Assembly (NCBI RefSeq): GCF_000173735.1
Contig: NZ_ACCB01000045.1
Location: forward strand, 1 to 33,687
Source: Yersinia aldovae ATCC 35236
GTDB taxonomy: Bacteria; Pseudomonadota; Gammaproteobacteria; Enterobacterales; Enterobacteriaceae
Reading direction: 5' to 3'
DNA: 33,687 nucleotides
This document shows positions 1 to 10,420 of this stretch, one piece after another. Numbering within the stretch: position 1 is the stretch's first letter; the number at the start of each line of letters is the position of its first letter. The position numbers and the translations under genes are program-made. The notes below the pieces were generated by a model. The model saw only the letters and a list, made by a program, of their open reading frames with translations, did not search any database and was not told the origin of the DNA.

Positions 1-29
1 AAAAAAGGCCACCCTACGGGCCTTTTTTG
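1..29 (+). terminator. rrn operon terminator, probably bidirectional
   Basis: A perfect 10-bp inverted repeat (arms 1-10 and 19-28, loop 11-18) has an A tract on the left and a T tract on the right. It can act as an intrinsic terminator on either strand. From its position upstream of murB it most likely ends the rrnB-type operon whose body lies to the left of the window; that assignment is inference. Confidence 0.8.
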
Positions 30-70
30 TTTATCTGGTGTACAGGTTCGACTCGAGCATGACATGCGAC

Positions 71-224
71 AAACTGCGAATGCAGTTTGAACAGCGCTTG
101 CGCTGGCCCCAGAGGGGTGAGACTCATCCTCAAGATGAGACGAATATTGTAGGAAAAAATCGTCGTAAGCGATTTTAACGTTGCTTGCAACGGCCCGAAG
201 GGCGAATGGCAGGAAAGCCATTCG
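71..224. repeat. string of eight small hairpins
   Basis: Eight short inverted repeats follow each other almost without gaps: arms at 71-77/82-88, 92-97/100-105, 107-110/114-117, 123-128/134-139, 156-162/170-176, 179-184/187-192, 193-196/200-203 and 203-210/217-224. All arms pair perfectly. No credible protein is encoded; a minus-strand open frame here has no family resemblance. The element sits between an rrn terminator and a 5S rRNA tail, where a 5S gene body would be expected, so it would be transcribed with the rrn operon if the first terminator is read through. The block CGGCCCGAAGG (191-201) recurs at 4964-4974 in the tRNA spacer. Confidence 0.6.
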
Positions 225-227
225 TAC

Positions 228-239
228 ACTGCCAGGCAT
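228..239 (+). pseudogene. 3' tail of a 5S rRNA gene (remnant)
   Basis: ACTGCCAGGCAT is the 3' end of enterobacterial 5S rRNA, followed by CAAATAAA as after normal rrf genes. The matching 5' strand (TGCCTGGC...) and the rest of the 5S body are missing upstream and are replaced by the hairpin string. This looks like the edge of a deleted or rearranged second 5S copy, or spacer DNA acquired by recombination between rrn operons. The short length limits certainty. Confidence 0.5.
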
Positions 240-251
240 CAAATAAAGCGA

Positions 252-280
252 GACCCCATGCCAAAAGCGTGGGGTTTTTG
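252..280 (+). terminator. intrinsic terminator after the 5S tail
   Basis: Arms 253-261 and 267-275 pair over 9 bp (one G-T) with a CAAAA loop and a following T run (275-279). It sits about 13 nt after the 5S-like tail, as rrn T1 terminators do after rrf. It would be the second rrn terminator in the window. Confidence 0.75.
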
Positions 281-281
281 C

Positions 282-413
282 TATGGGCAGAATAGTGAAA
301 TAGGTATAAATAGTGACCTTAGAGTGGTTGCGTCGCAGGGCTCATAGTCAGATGAGTCAAATATTGCAGGGGCAGGTGAGTCAAATCCGGCCGTCACCGC
401 GATGAATAAAATA
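282..413. other. spacer with no recognised gene
   Basis: This stretch lies between two terminators. It holds no open frame of interest and no clear promoter. GAGTCAAAT occurs twice (355-363 and 378-386), a short direct repeat of unknown meaning. Confidence 0.4.
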
Positions 414-443
414 AAAGGCTACCTTGATAGGTGGCTTTTTTTA
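414..443 (+). terminator. intrinsic terminator upstream of murB
   Basis: Arms 414-423 and 430-439 form a 10-bp stem with two G-T pairs and a TTGATA loop, followed by a T tract. This is the third terminator before murB and would insulate murB-birA from rRNA transcription. Confidence 0.75.
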
Positions 444-450
444 CCTTCAG

Positions 451-478
451 TTAAAACAAAATACAATATGAGTATTAT
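451..478 (+). promoter_or_regulatory. candidate murB promoter
   Basis: TTAAAA (451-456), a 16-bp spacer and TATTAT (473-478) lie about 50 bp before the murB ATG. The -35 is weak, so this is a best guess. ACTAG (489-493) and CTAGT (502-506) form a short inverted repeat downstream that might be an operator or nothing. Confidence 0.35.
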
Positions 479-526
479 GATCGGTTAGACTAGCGCCAGA
501 ACTAGTTAGAATGAGTATCCAATGTC

Positions 527-1564
527 ATGTCGAATCAACATTCCCCGCTAAAACATCTCAATACTTTTGCATTAGCAGCTTATGCGAGCAAAGTAATTAG
601 CGTTAACTCACCTGAAGAATTGATTAATGCTTGGCATGAGTCTGTTTCTAAGCATCAGCCAGTGCTTTTACTTGGCGAAGGCAGCAACGTGCTGTTTATT
701 GAAAACTATTCAGGAACAGTATTACTTAATCGGATTAAGGGTATCACTTCTACTGAGGATGATATTGCCTGGCACCTGCATGTTGGGGCTGGAGAGAATT
801 GGCATCAATTAGTTTGTTATTCATTACTAAATAACATGCCAGGTCTAGAAAATCTGGCGTTAATCCCAGGTTGTGTCGGTTCTGCACCCATTCAGAATAT
901 TGGTGCTTATGGTGTTGAGCTGCAAAAGGTATGCGAATACGTTGATTTGCTCGATATGGATAAGAGCACAGTGCTACGCCTTTCAGCTAAAGATTGTCAA
1001 TTTGGCTATCGCGACAGCATTTTTAAGCATCACTATGGTCATGGATTTGCCATCGTAGCCGTAGGCATTAAATTGGTAAAATCATGGGTCCCAACATTGG
1101 GCTATGGTGAGCTAACGCGAATGGATCCATCGACAGTTACAGCAGAAGAGATATTCAACTCAGTTTGTACCATGCGGCGTAGTAAGCTACCCGATCCCGC
1201 AGTGACCGGCAATGCAGGCAGTTTTTTTAAGAATCCGGTTGTGGATGCCGCTGTAGCTGAAGAGATTGTAAAGCGCTACCCCAATGCGCCCCATTACCTG
1301 CAACCCGATGGGTCTGTTAAGCTGGCTGCCGGTTGGCTTATCGATCAATGTGCGCTTAAGGGATATCAGATTGGTGGTGCGGCGGTGCATCAGCAGCAGG
1401 CGTTAGTGTTGATTAACCTGGCAGAAGCGACAGGTCAGGATGTGATAGGCCTTGCCAGTTATATTCGTCAGCAAGTTGCCAAGAGATTTGCAATCTGGTT
1501 GGAACCAGAAGTGCGATTTATCGCAAGTAATGGTGAGGTTAATGCTGTGGAGTGTTTGTCGTGA
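527..1564 (+). CDS. murB: UDP-N-acetylenolpyruvoylglucosamine reductase MurB
   Basis: MurB reduces the enolpyruvyl group of UDP-GlcNAc-enolpyruvate to UDP-MurNAc with NADPH and FAD, the second committed cytoplasmic step of peptidoglycan precursor synthesis. The 345-residue product matches the usual length of the type I enzyme (342 in E. coli). The FAD-binding segment GEGSNVLF is at 50-57 and a glycine-rich stretch ([15 protein letters not shown]) at 115-129. Expected catalytic residues are Arg162 (YRDS), Ser232 in GNAGSFF, and Glu328 in WLEPEVRF, each displaced by three from E. coli numbering. The ATG at 527 gives the N-terminus [14 protein letters not shown]; the upstream Shine-Dalgarno is weak. 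Its TGA overlaps the birA GTG, so the two genes are translationally coupled, the same order as in E. coli. Confidence 0.97.
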   Translation: MSNQHSPLKHLNTFALAAYASKVISVNSPEELINAWHESVSKHQPVLLLGEGSNVLFIENYSGTVLLNRIKGITSTEDDIAWHLHVGAGENWHQLVCYSLLNNMPGLENLALIPGCVGSAPIQNIGAYGVELQKVCEYVDLLDMDKSTVLRLSAKDCQFGYRDSIFKHHYGHGFAIVAVGIKLVKSWVPTLGYGELTRMDPSTVTAEEIFNSVCTMRRSKLPDPAVTGNAGSFFKNPVVDAAVAEEIVKRYPNAPHYLQPDGSVKLAAGWLIDQCALKGYQIGGAAVHQQQALVLINLAEATGQDVIGLASYIRQQVAKRFAIWLEPEVRFIASNGEVNAVECLS

Positions 1565-2520
1565 AAGATATTAAAATCCCTTTACGGTTAATTGGTATAT
1601 TAGCTGACGGTGCTTTCCATTCCGGGGAGCAATTAGGTGAAACCTTTGGGATGAGCCGTGCTGCGATTAATAAACATATGCAAACACTCAGAGAGTGGGG
1701 GTTAGATGTTTTCACAGTTCCAGGTAAGGGTTATAGCTTGCCTACAGCGATTCAATTGCTTGATGAGCAAACAATATTAAGTTATCTCCCCGCGGGTCAA
1801 GTGACTGTTTTGCCGGTAGTTGACTCTACCAATCAATACTTGTTGGAGCGCATCGCTGAATTAAAATCTGGCGACGCTTGTGTGGCTGAATACCAACATG
1901 CTGGCAGAGGGAGACGAGGGCGTCACTGGGTATCTCCCTTTGGTGCTAATCTCTATTTATCTATGTTCTGGCGGTTGGAACAAGGCCCTGCTGCTGCAAT
2001 GGGATTAAGCCTCGTTGTTGGGATTGTTATGGCCGAGGTTCTGCGTAAACTCGGCGCCGAACAGGTTCGTGTTAAGTGGCCAAATGACCTGTATTTAAAT
2101 GATAAAAAACTGGCAGGCATACTGGTTGAGCTGACAGGGAAGACGGGCGATGCCGCTCAGTTGGTGATCGGTGCAGGTATTAATTTGACAATGCGTGAGT
2201 CGATCACCAACGTTATTAATCAACACTGGATCAATTTACAAGAGGCCGGCGTTAATATTGATCGTAATAAACTCACGGCAGAGCTGCTATCTGAATTAAG
2301 ACTTGCAGTCGTTAAATTTGAAAATGAAGGTTTATCCGCCTTTATTCCCCGTTGGCGAGAAATGGATAATTATCTTGATCGTCCTGTAAAATTGATTATT
2401 GGTGACCAAGAAATATTCGGTATTGCCAGGGGGATTGATGAGCAGGGTGCATTATTACTAGACCAGGATGGTATTATAAAACCTTATATTGGTGGCGAAA
2501 TATCCCTGCGCGGCGTTTAA
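1561..2520 (+). CDS. birA: biotin-[acetyl-CoA-carboxylase] ligase and biotin operon repressor BirA
   Basis: BirA makes biotinyl-5'-AMP, transfers biotin to the carrier protein of acetyl-CoA carboxylase, and as the holo-dimer represses the biotin operon. The 319-residue protein has an N-terminal winged helix-turn-helix (about 21-46, [20 protein letters not shown]), then the ligase core with the adenylate loop GRGRRGR at 115-121, KWPND at 172-176 and the biotin-contacting lysine K183 in [10 protein letters not shown]-terminal SH3-like domain follows. I chose GTG at 1561 because it overlaps the murB TGA as GTGA, has GGAG 8-9 nt upstream, and gives the conserved MKD start; an in-frame ATG at 1552 would add only three residues. 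Both domains look intact, so it should be repressor and enzyme. Confidence 0.95.
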   Translation: MKDIKIPLRLIGILADGAFHSGEQLGETFGMSRAAINKHMQTLREWGLDVFTVPGKGYSLPTAIQLLDEQTILSYLPAGQVTVLPVVDSTNQYLLERIAELKSGDACVAEYQHAGRGRRGRHWVSPFGANLYLSMFWRLEQGPAAAMGLSLVVGIVMAEVLRKLGAEQVRVKWPNDLYLNDKKLAGILVELTGKTGDAAQLVIGAGINLTMRESITNVINQHWINLQEAGVNIDRNKLTAELLSELRLAVVKFENEGLSAFIPRWREMDNYLDRPVKLIIGDQEIFGIARGIDEQGALLLDQDGIIKPYIGGEISLRGV

Positions 2521-2532
2521 TTAAATAATAAA

Positions 2533-2557
2533 TGGGAGGTTAAATCCTCCCACTTTT
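2533..2557. terminator. convergent terminator between birA and coaA
   Basis: TGGGAGG (2533-2539) and CCTCCCA (2546-2552) form a perfect 7-bp stem with a 6-nt loop, flanked by A-rich and T-rich tracts. It can end birA transcription on the plus strand and coaA transcription on the minus strand. Confidence 0.75.
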
Positions 2558-2558
2558 A

Positions 2559-3509
2559 TTATTTCCTTAAACGTACATTTTCCACTGCGTGATTGGCACT
2601 CTTAGTCATAATCAAACTTGCCCGCTCACGAGTTGGTAATATATTTTGCTTTAAATTCAAGCCATTAATTTCTTTCCACAGCTGGGTGGCAATTTTAACC
2701 GCCTCAGTCTCGGGTAGTTTTGCGTAATTATGGAAATAGGAGTCAGGGTTTGAAAATGCACCTTGTCGGAATTTAAGGAATCTATTGATATACCAACTTT
2801 GCAGCAAGTCCTCAGGGGCATCAACATATATAGAAAAGTCGACAAAGTCAGAGACAAATACATGATGAGGATCGTGAGGGTAATCCATGCCGCTCTGCAA
2901 TACGTTTAAACCTTCTAATATAAGAATGTCAGGTTGCTTAATGATTTTATTACCATCAGGGACCACATCGTATATCAAATGGGAATAAACAGGCGCGGTC
3001 ACATGGTCTGCGCCGGATTTAACCTCAGAAACAAACTTTACCAGATTATGCATATCATAGGATTCAGGGAATCCCTTTTTCTTCATCAATCCACGTTCAT
3101 TCAACACTTTATTAGGATGAAGAAAACCATCGGTGGTAATGAGTTCTACACTCCGGTGCTCCGGCCAGCGGCTGAGTAATGCTTGCAGCAAGCGTGCAGT
3201 GGTGCTTTTACCGACAGCGACACTGCCTGCAATACCGATGACATAGGGAATGCGTTGGCCATCCGTACCCAAAAATTGCTCCAGGACGGCCTGACGACGC
3301 AAATTAGAACTGATATAAAAATTAAGTAAGCGCGACAGTGGTAGATAAATCTGTGCCACTTCGTCTAATGAAAGGTCTTCGTTAATCCCTTTAAGTTTAA
3401 CGATTTCTTCTTCTGTCAGTGTCAAGGGTACTGAGTCACGTAGAGCAGCCCACTGAGTACGATCGAACTGTAGATAAGGCGTCGCTAAAGATTGATCTCT
3501 TTTTGTCAT
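2559..3509 (-). CDS. coaA: type I pantothenate kinase CoaA
   Basis: CoaA phosphorylates pantothenate with ATP, the first and rate-setting step of coenzyme A synthesis, and is feedback-inhibited by CoA. The 316-residue length equals the E. coli enzyme. The P-loop GSVAVGKS is at 95-102, with K101 as the nucleotide lysine. R106 follows, the residue tied to CoA inhibition in the E. coli enzyme (family knowledge). The segments [19 protein letters not shown] and [10 protein letters not shown] typical of this P-loop kinase family are present. The start is the ATG of [17 protein letters not shown]. It reads away from the tRNA cluster and converges with birA. A GNAT acetyltransferase gene lies upstream on the same strand, separated by 187 bp. 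Confidence 0.97.
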   Translation of the reverse strand: MTKRDQSLATPYLQFDRTQWAALRDSVPLTLTEEEIVKLKGINEDLSLDEVAQIYLPLSRLLNFYISSNLRRQAVLEQFLGTDGQRIPYVIGIAGSVAVGKSTTARLLQALLSRWPEHRSVELITTDGFLHPNKVLNERGLMKKKGFPESYDMHNLVKFVSEVKSGADHVTAPVYSHLIYDVVPDGNKIIKQPDILILEGLNVLQSGMDYPHDPHHVFVSDFVDFSIYVDAPEDLLQSWYINRFLKFRQGAFSNPDSYFHNYAKLPETEAVKIATQLWKEINGLNLKQNILPTRERASLIMTKSANHAVENVRLRK

Positions 3510-3573
3510 AAGCCAAATTCTGCCTGTTAACGCAGGTTGGGAAAGGCGCTGGACGCCAACTCCAGATAAGAAA

Positions 3574-3598
3574 CAAGCTGCATATTATAGGCAGCTTG
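3574..3598 (-). terminator. hairpin between the GNAT gene and coaA, with a -10-like loop
   Basis: Perfect 8-bp arms CAAGCTGC (3574-3581) and GCAGCTTG (3591-3598) enclose a 9-nt loop. Read on the minus strand the hairpin is followed by TTTCTT, so it could terminate the upstream acetyltransferase transcript. The loop contains TATAAT on the minus strand (3584-3589), a possible coaA -10, although no good -35 is visible at 16-18 bp. The two roles are alternatives that may coexist. Confidence 0.5.
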
Positions 3599-3696
3599 GT
3601 TTTTGGCGTAGACATTTTTGTGCTTAGTAAGCGATTTCTTTGATATGCGTAACTATTCCATATAATTAAGGACAATTACGGTATGCGATGGAGTGA

Positions 3697-4248
3697 TTAT
3701 CGGACTATGGCTGTATATCTCTGATTAATAGTAAATAAACGCTTAAAATAGATGGCTGTAGGATGATAGTAACCGTCGGGCGAGCAGGCATAATCAGGAA
3801 TCTCGCCCATATAGCGATAACCTTGTGAGCGGTAAAAAGATTCGGCGGCAGAGCCTGCCTCGGTATCGAGATGCAATAGCCCGCGCGACAGTTGTAATGC
3901 CGTGCTCTCCATCGCAATTATCAACTTATGTCCAATACCGGAGCGACGACTGCGGCTGTGTACGAGTAGTTTCTGTACTTCTGCCCGATTCAACCCATTC
4001 GGTTTCTGGCAAAGATTAAGCTGGATTGTACCGACAATGCCTTGTTCGTCGCGGGCAATCCACAGCAATAGTGTGCCCTTTTCCATGTCCGGGCGCAGAC
4101 TATGAAAATAACGTTCAGCAGCTTCCTGCGGCAGGCTACGCGTGTCGTAACCTACGGACGCGCCGTGGGTTATGGCATCAATTAATAAGCTTGCCAGTCC
4201 ACTTTGGTATACTGGCATTGTTGCTGTATTAAGTTGTACTATTTTCAT
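3697..4248 (-). CDS. GNAT-family N-acetyltransferase
   Basis: This is a 183-residue acyl-CoA-dependent N-acetyltransferase of unknown substrate. The acetyl-CoA pyrophosphate-binding motif A is visible as EVQKLLVHSRSRRSGIG, with the R-x-x-G-x-G loop at 101-106, and the C-terminal FYRSQGY at 138-144 matches GNAT motif B. A strand with LLLWIARDEQGIVGTIQL precedes motif A. I chose the ATG at 4248 because GAGGA lies 8-9 nt upstream; an ATG at 4263 would add five residues, and the longer open frame (to 4500) has no family resemblance before this point. It is transcribed toward coaA. I do not recall a gene here in E. coli, where coaA neighbours the tRNA cluster, so it is probably a lineage-specific insertion. 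Small-molecule or antibiotic substrates are possible but nothing in the sequence decides. Confidence 0.8.
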   Translation of the reverse strand: MKIVQLNTATMPVYQSGLASLLIDAITHGASVGYDTRSLPQEAAERYFHSLRPDMEKGTLLLWIARDEQGIVGTIQLNLCQKPNGLNRAEVQKLLVHSRSRRSGIGHKLIIAMESTALQLSRGLLHLDTEAGSAAESFYRSQGYRYMGEIPDYACSPDGYYHPTAIYFKRLFTINQRYTAIVR

Positions 4249-4621
4249 AGTGATGTTCCTCATCTGTAGCCGCGTTGATCTAATGTCCATAGGCCATATA
4301 TTGCTTATATTTATGTTTAAGCAATAAACAAGCCAAACGTACAGCGATGCGAATACGACGACATTCCAATAATTCTTAGGTAAATTTGCACTTTCTTGGG
4401 AACCGTTTCCCCATTTTGGGGCGTAAATATCGTTCCAGGGCGAGCGTACGATTATCCGACAATGAGATCTGGCACTGTTTTTAGACCGGATTTTGATCAA
4501 CAGAATGATTACAATACTTAGCGGTCTGGTTGCTAATTGAGCGAAGCGAGTTTAATAATCCACCATGCATTTGAAAAATGGCGGTTTTATGAGCGAAAGA
4601 GCAAAATATGCGATTTTTTTG
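4249..4621. other. intergenic region between the acetyltransferase gene and the tRNA operon
   Basis: I see no convincing gene in this gap. It should hold the minus-strand promoter of the acetyltransferase, which I cannot pin down. It contains an 8-bp inverted repeat (ATTGCTTA 4300-4307 and TAAGCAAT 4318-4325, 10-nt loop). The segment GAGCGAAGCGAGTTTAATAATCC (4539-4561, 23 nt, quoted for its match) resembles 4978-5000 in the tRNA spacer. An A/T-rich tract (about 4590-4621) precedes the tRNA promoter, as expected for an UP element or FIS-bound upstream region. Confidence 0.45.
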
Positions 4622-4654
4622 TTGCATCATAGCCTCGGTCTACCTAGAATGCGC
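4622..4654 (+). promoter_or_regulatory. promoter of the thrU-tyrU-glyT-thrT-tufB operon
   Basis: TTGCAT (4622-4627), a 17-bp spacer and TAGAAT (4645-4650) are followed by a GCGC discriminator, the hallmark of stringently controlled stable-RNA promoters. The mature thrU tRNA begins about 14 bp after the -10. The equivalent E. coli promoter is activated by FIS and repressed by ppGpp; an A/T-rich upstream tract is present here, but I could not identify strong FIS consensus sites by eye. Confidence 0.85.
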
Positions 4655-4664
4655 TGCACTTGAT

Positions 4665-4740
<76 letters not shown>

Positions 4741-4758
4741 TTCAAGTACTAAAAATTA

Positions 4759-5238
<480 letters not shown>

Positions 5239-5244
5239 AGATGT

Positions 5245-5320
5245 GCTGATATAGCTCAGTTGGTAGAGCGCACCCTTGGTAAGGGTGAGGTCGGCAGTTC
5301 GAATCTGCCTATCAGCACCA
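5245..5320 (+). tRNA. thrT: tRNA-Thr (anticodon GGT)
   Basis: This 76-nt tRNA has acceptor GCTGATA/TATCAGC, anticodon GGT at 5278-5280 (reads ACC/ACU), T-loop GTTCGAATC and an encoded CCA. It is the last tRNA before tufB; RNase processing at its 3' end would create the tufB mRNA 5' end. Confidence 0.97.
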
Positions 5321-5368
5321 TTTCTCATCTTCTCGTCCCCTGATTTTCTTTCTGCGTTATGGATTCAG

Positions 5369-5382
5369 CAAGCATATGCTTG
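5369..5382 (+). promoter_or_regulatory. palindrome in the tufB leader
   Basis: CAAGCATATGCTTG is a perfect 14-bp palindrome 46 bp before the tufB start. A second small stem, GTGGT/ACCAC (5389-5401), follows. No promoter is evident. The palindrome may be an RNA processing structure or a protein site; nothing decides between them. Confidence 0.4.
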
Positions 5383-5395
5383 GTTGATGTGGTGA

Positions 5396-6613
<1,218 letters not shown>

Positions 6614-6633
6614 GATTTGACGCGACATGCGAT

Positions 6634-6660
6634 AAAAGGGCATCATTTGATGCCCTTTTT
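6634..6660 (+). terminator. tufB terminator
   Basis: A perfect 12-bp stem (6634-6645 and 6648-6659) with a 2-nt minimal loop has GGGCATCA in the left arm and the T run at 6656-6660. It ends the tRNA-tufB transcript 21 nt after the stop codon. Confidence 0.9.
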
Positions 6661-6794
6661 CTACGTTGTCATGCTAGAACCTATCTCATCAGTGGTTTTT
6701 TAATCATAATTACTGGTGAGATGGGCTCTGGAAGTACGGCGAATAGTGCTGAATGGTGCTGATTAGAGAGTCTCTAGAGCATCTTTCAGCTTGG

Positions 6795-6817
6795 TTTGCT
6801 TTGCGATGCGAAGCAAA
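6795..6817 (+). promoter_or_regulatory. hairpin in the secE leader
   Basis: TTTGCTT (6795-6801) and AAGCAAA (6811-6817) form a 7-bp stem with a 9-nt loop, 35 bp before the secE ATG. It has no T tract, so it is not a terminator. The secE-nusG promoter must lie in 6661-6794, but I cannot identify it with confidence. Confidence 0.4.
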
Positions 6818-6851
6818 GTTGTTGTTCTGAATCATAGTGACAGGTTGGTTT

Positions 6852-7235
6852 ATGAGTGCGAATACCGAGGCTCCAGGGAGCGGACGTGGCCTGGAAACGG
6901 CTAAATGGCTAATCGTTGCTGTATTGTTAGTTGCAGCTATTGTCGGTAATTATTATTACCGTGATTTCAGCTTGCCGTTACGTGCGTTGGCAGTTGTAGT
7001 AATTATCGCGGTTGCCGGTGCTGTTGCATTGATGACGGCAAAAGGCAAAGCCACTGTAGCGTTTGCTCGTGAAGCACGCACGGAAGTGCGTAAAGTGATT
7101 TGGCCTACCCGTCAGGAAACGCTGCACACGACATTAATCGTTGCGGCGGTAACTGCTGTAATGTCACTGATTCTATGGGGACTGGATGGTATTCTGGTTC
7201 GCCTGGTCTCATTTATTACTGGCCTGAGGTTCTAA
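6852..7235 (+). CDS. secE: preprotein translocase subunit SecE
   Basis: SecE is the essential inner-membrane clamp of the SecYEG channel. The 127-residue protein matches the three-helix enteric form: hydrophobic segments at about 19-36, 44-62 and 93-118. The conserved cytoplasmic motif [17 protein letters not shown] spans 73-89, before the last, functionally essential helix. I chose the ATG at 6852, which gives the conserved N-terminus MSANTEA; a GTG at 6837 would add five residues. nusG starts one nucleotide after its stop codon, the usual secE-nusG pairing. Confidence 0.96.
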   Translation: MSANTEAPGSGRGLETAKWLIVAVLLVAAIVGNYYYRDFSLPLRALAVVVIIAVAGAVALMTAKGKATVAFAREARTEVRKVIWPTRQETLHTTLIVAAVTAVMSLILWGLDGILVRLVSFITGLRF

Positions 7236-7236
7236 G

Positions 7237-7782
7237 ATGTCTGAAGCACCCAAAAAGCGTTGGTACGTCGTTCAGGCGTTTTCCGGTTTTGAAGGCCGCG
7301 TAGCTCAATCGCTACGTGAGCATATCAAGTTACATGACATGGAAGAGCTGTTTGGCGAAGTCATGGTTCCAACGGAAGAAGTCGTCGAAATTCGTGGCGG
7401 TCAACGTCGTAAAAGTGAACGTAAATTCTTCCCAGGTTATGTGCTGGTGCAGATGGTGATGAACGATGCCAGCTGGCACTTAGTGCGTAGCGTGCCGCGT
7501 GTCATGGGCTTTATCGGCGGTACATCCGATCGTCCTGCACCCATCAGTGATAAAGAAGTTGATGCGATTATGAATCGCCTTCAACAAGTGGGTGATAAAC
7601 CACGTCCTAAAACACTGTTTGAGCCAGGTGAGTTGGTTCGTGTTAGCGATGGTCCGTTTGCAGACTTCAACGGTGTTGTTGAAGAAGTGGACTACGAAAA
7701 GAGCCGCTTGAAAGTGTCTGTTTCCATTTTTGGCCGTGCAACGCCGGTTGAACTGGATTTCAGTCAGGTAGAAAAAGGCTGA
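7237..7782 (+). CDS. nusG: transcription termination/antitermination factor NusG
   Basis: NusG binds RNA polymerase, suppresses pausing, and links it to Rho or to ribosomal S10. At 181 residues it has the same length as the E. coli protein. The N-terminal NGN domain starts with [16 protein letters not shown] and contains [19 protein letters not shown] and the beta/beta-prime contact region. The C-terminal KOW domain begins near [19 protein letters not shown]. It is translated with secE (1-nt gap) and closed by the terminator at 7822-7860. Confidence 0.98.
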   Translation: MSEAPKKRWYVVQAFSGFEGRVAQSLREHIKLHDMEELFGEVMVPTEEVVEIRGGQRRKSERKFFPGYVLVQMVMNDASWHLVRSVPRVMGFIGGTSDRPAPISDKEVDAIMNRLQQVGDKPRPKTLFEPGELVRVSDGPFADFNGVVEEVDYEKSRLKVSVSIFGRATPVELDFSQVEKG

Positions 7783-7821
7783 TTCATTTTTCGCCATTGG
7801 TTGAAATTTGAGTCTTGTCTT

Positions 7822-7860
7822 AGGCGTGAAATTACAATATAATTTCGCGCCTTTTGTTTT
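7822..7860 (+). terminator. secE-nusG terminator
   Basis: A 13-bp stem with one G-T pair (7822-7834 and 7840-7852) and a 5-nt loop is followed by TTTGTTTT. It separates secE-nusG from the L11 operon. Confidence 0.9.
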
Positions 7861-7884
7861 TAGATGTCTTGCTTTTTGTCATCC

Positions 7885-7913
7885 GTGACAACTTATTTCA
7901 TTGTAAATAATAG
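7885..7913 (+). promoter_or_regulatory. candidate L11 operon promoter
   Basis: GTGACA (7885-7890), a 17-bp spacer and TAATAG (7908-7913) lie 62 bp before rplK. The -10 is imperfect, so an alternative register (AATAAT) is possible. A promoter is expected here because the preceding terminator is strong. Confidence 0.45.
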
Positions 7914-7924
7914 CGAGACAAAAC

Positions 7925-7975
7925 ACGGGGAGCCTCGAACGCGAGGCGATACTACCCAAATCGAGGAAATCGTAA
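7925..7975 (+). promoter_or_regulatory. rplK leader with expected L1 binding site
   Basis: GCCTCG (7932-7937) and CGAGGC (7942-7947) form a perfect 6-bp hairpin. Flanking GGG and CCC plus GAUACUA-type loop sequence resemble the 23S rRNA L1 site. In E. coli free L1 binds the L11 leader and represses translation of rplK-rplA. The position and shape fit; the binding itself is inferred from the family. Confidence 0.6.
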
Positions 7976-8404
<429 letters not shown>

Positions 8405-8407
8405 TAA

Positions 8408-9112
<705 letters not shown>

Positions 9113-9132
9113 TCACTATTTGCTTTTATCGC

Positions 9133-9171
9133 TTTACGTGGGCGTAAGGTTTGTCTAGAATCTTACGCCCA
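9133..9171 (+). promoter_or_regulatory. rplJ promoter (PL10) inside a perfect hairpin
   Basis: TTTACG (9133-9138), a 17-bp spacer and TAGAAT (9156-9161) form a promoter. The spacer and the flank after the -10 are complementary: 9139-9148 and 9162-9171 make a perfect 10-bp stem with the -10 in the loop. The E. coli PL10 region has a similar arrangement as I recall it. The hairpin could slow readthrough from rplA, but lacks a T tract. Confidence 0.65.
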
Positions 9172-9470
9172 TGCTTCTGTTGATGGGGTTGACTCATTAT
9201 CAGAACACCAGAATTTATCGGTTGGAGCTTGGCCTTATCCAAGCCTCCGTCCAAGACCGCAGGTGTGTTGTAAAAAACACTTAATTCCCTGCGTAGACGG
9301 TGACAGAACCTAAAGCATTTTTTCTTCTTCTTTTTATTTATAAAAAACAAGAAGTGCCTTTGCTGGATTCTGCTCACCGTGTTTCAACGCCCTTTCATTG
9401 CATTTTGTAGTGGATTGGGTGACGTGAGTTCCGGGGAATTACTCCCCGGTTAATCCAGGAGCAAGAACTA
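9172..9470 (+). promoter_or_regulatory. rplJ mRNA leader, L10-L7/L12 repression region
   Basis: This roughly 300-nt non-coding leader has no credible gene. In E. coli the L10(L7/L12)4 complex binds the equivalent leader and represses rplJ-rplL translation. Pieces recognisable by eye include a T-rich tract with TTCTTCTTTTT (9322-9334) against AAAAAACAAGAAG (9343-9355), which can pair partly. CCGGGG (9432-9437... read as the palindromic run around the SD, 9431-9449) pairs CCGGGGA with TCCCCGG just before the rplJ SD (AGGAG). This last hairpin may control access to the start. Confidence 0.55.
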
Positions 9471-9968
9471 ATGGCACTAAATCTTCAAGGCAAACAAGCG
9501 ATTGTTGCTGAAGTTAAAGAAGTAGCCAAAGGTGCGCTGTCTGCGGTTGTTGCGGATTCTCGTGGCGTTACCGTTGATAAAATGACTGAACTGCGTAAAG
9601 CAGGTCGTGAAGCTGGCGTTCACATGCAAGTTGTTCGTAACACCTTGCTGCGTCGCATTGTTGAAGGCACTCAATTCGATTGCCTGAAAGACACGTTTGT
9701 TGGTCCAACCTTGATTGCATTCTCTTCTGAACACCCGGGCGCAGCTGCTCGTTTGTTCAAAGCATTTGCTAAAGATAATGCGAAATTTGAGGTTAAAGCA
9801 GCAGCCTTTGAAGGCGAGTTAATCCCTGCGGCTCAGATCGACCGCCTGGCAACTCTGCCAACCTACGAAGAAGCAATCGCACGTCTGATGGGAACCATGA
9901 AAGAAGCCGCTGCCGGCAAATTGGTTCGTACTCTGGCTGCACTGCGCGATCAGAAAGAAGCTGCTTAA
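9471..9968 (+). CDS. rplJ: 50S ribosomal protein L10
   Basis: L10 anchors L7/L12 dimers to the ribosome and, with them, represses its own mRNA. The product has 165 residues, as in E. coli. The N-terminal rRNA-binding domain includes [19 protein letters not shown], and the C-terminal helix ([20 protein letters not shown]) is the docking site for L7/L12. ATG at 9471 has a good SD (CCAGGAG, 8 nt away). rplL follows after 66 nt. Confidence 0.98.
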   Translation: MALNLQGKQAIVAEVKEVAKGALSAVVADSRGVTVDKMTELRKAGREAGVHMQVVRNTLLRRIVEGTQFDCLKDTFVGPTLIAFSSEHPGAAARLFKAFAKDNAKFEVKAAAFEGELIPAAQIDRLATLPTYEEAIARLMGTMKEAAAGKLVRTLAALRDQKEAA

Positions 9969-10034
9969 TTGCCTTTTTTCTCCATCGTTGCTTTTTAACG
10001 TATAAACTATTTCTGTATTTTAGGAACACTTGTT

Positions 10035-10403
10035 ATGTCAACTATCACTAAAGACCAAATTCTGGAAGGCGTTGCAGCTCTGTCTGTAATGGAAATCGTT
10101 GAACTGATCTCTGCTATGGAAGAGAAATTCGGCGTTTCAGCTGCTGCTGTTGCTGCAGGCCCTGCTGCTGCTGCTGAAGCTGTAGAAGAACAAACTGAAT
10201 TCAACGTTGTTCTGACTTCATTCGGCGCTAACAAAGTTGCAGTAATCAAAGCTGTTCGCGGCGCAACTGGCCTGGGCTTGAAAGAAGCTAAAGACCTGGT
10301 TGAATCTGCACCGGCAGTTCTGAAAGAAGGCGTGAACAAAGACGAAGCTGAGTCACTGAAAAAAGCTCTGACTGAAGCTGGTGCTGAAGTTGAGATTAAG
10401 TAA
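10035..10403 (+). CDS. rplL: 50S ribosomal protein L7/L12
   Basis: L7/L12 is the multi-copy acidic stalk protein that recruits and stimulates translational GTPases. The 122-residue product has the N-terminal dimer domain ([16 protein letters not shown]), a flexible hinge made of A/G/P/E (residues about 34-52), and the C-terminal factor-binding domain with [20 protein letters not shown]. It is one residue longer than the E. coli protein because of a difference near the start or in the hinge. Its high demand is met by strong translation plus partial termination directly downstream. Confidence 0.98.
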   Translation: MSTITKDQILEGVAALSVMEIVELISAMEEKFGVSAAAVAAGPAAAAEAVEEQTEFNVVLTSFGANKVAVIKAVRGATGLGLKEAKDLVESAPAVLKEGVNKDEAESLKKALTEAGAEVEIK

Positions 10404-10420
10404 GTTAAGCTTTGAGTTTG

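Noticed and set aside
44..60. GGTTCGACTCG, which looks like a tRNA T-arm
   Set aside because: No acceptor, anticodon arm or CCA can be placed around it; a T-loop motif alone is too short.
14..229. 71-residue minus-strand open frame in the rrn terminator zone
   Set aside because: It runs through the hairpin string, has no Shine-Dalgarno and no family resemblance; its length is within chance.
4249..4500. N-terminal 84-residue extension of the acetyltransferase frame
   Set aside because: The extension does not match the GNAT fold, and the ATG at 4248 has a good Shine-Dalgarno; the longer frame lacks one.
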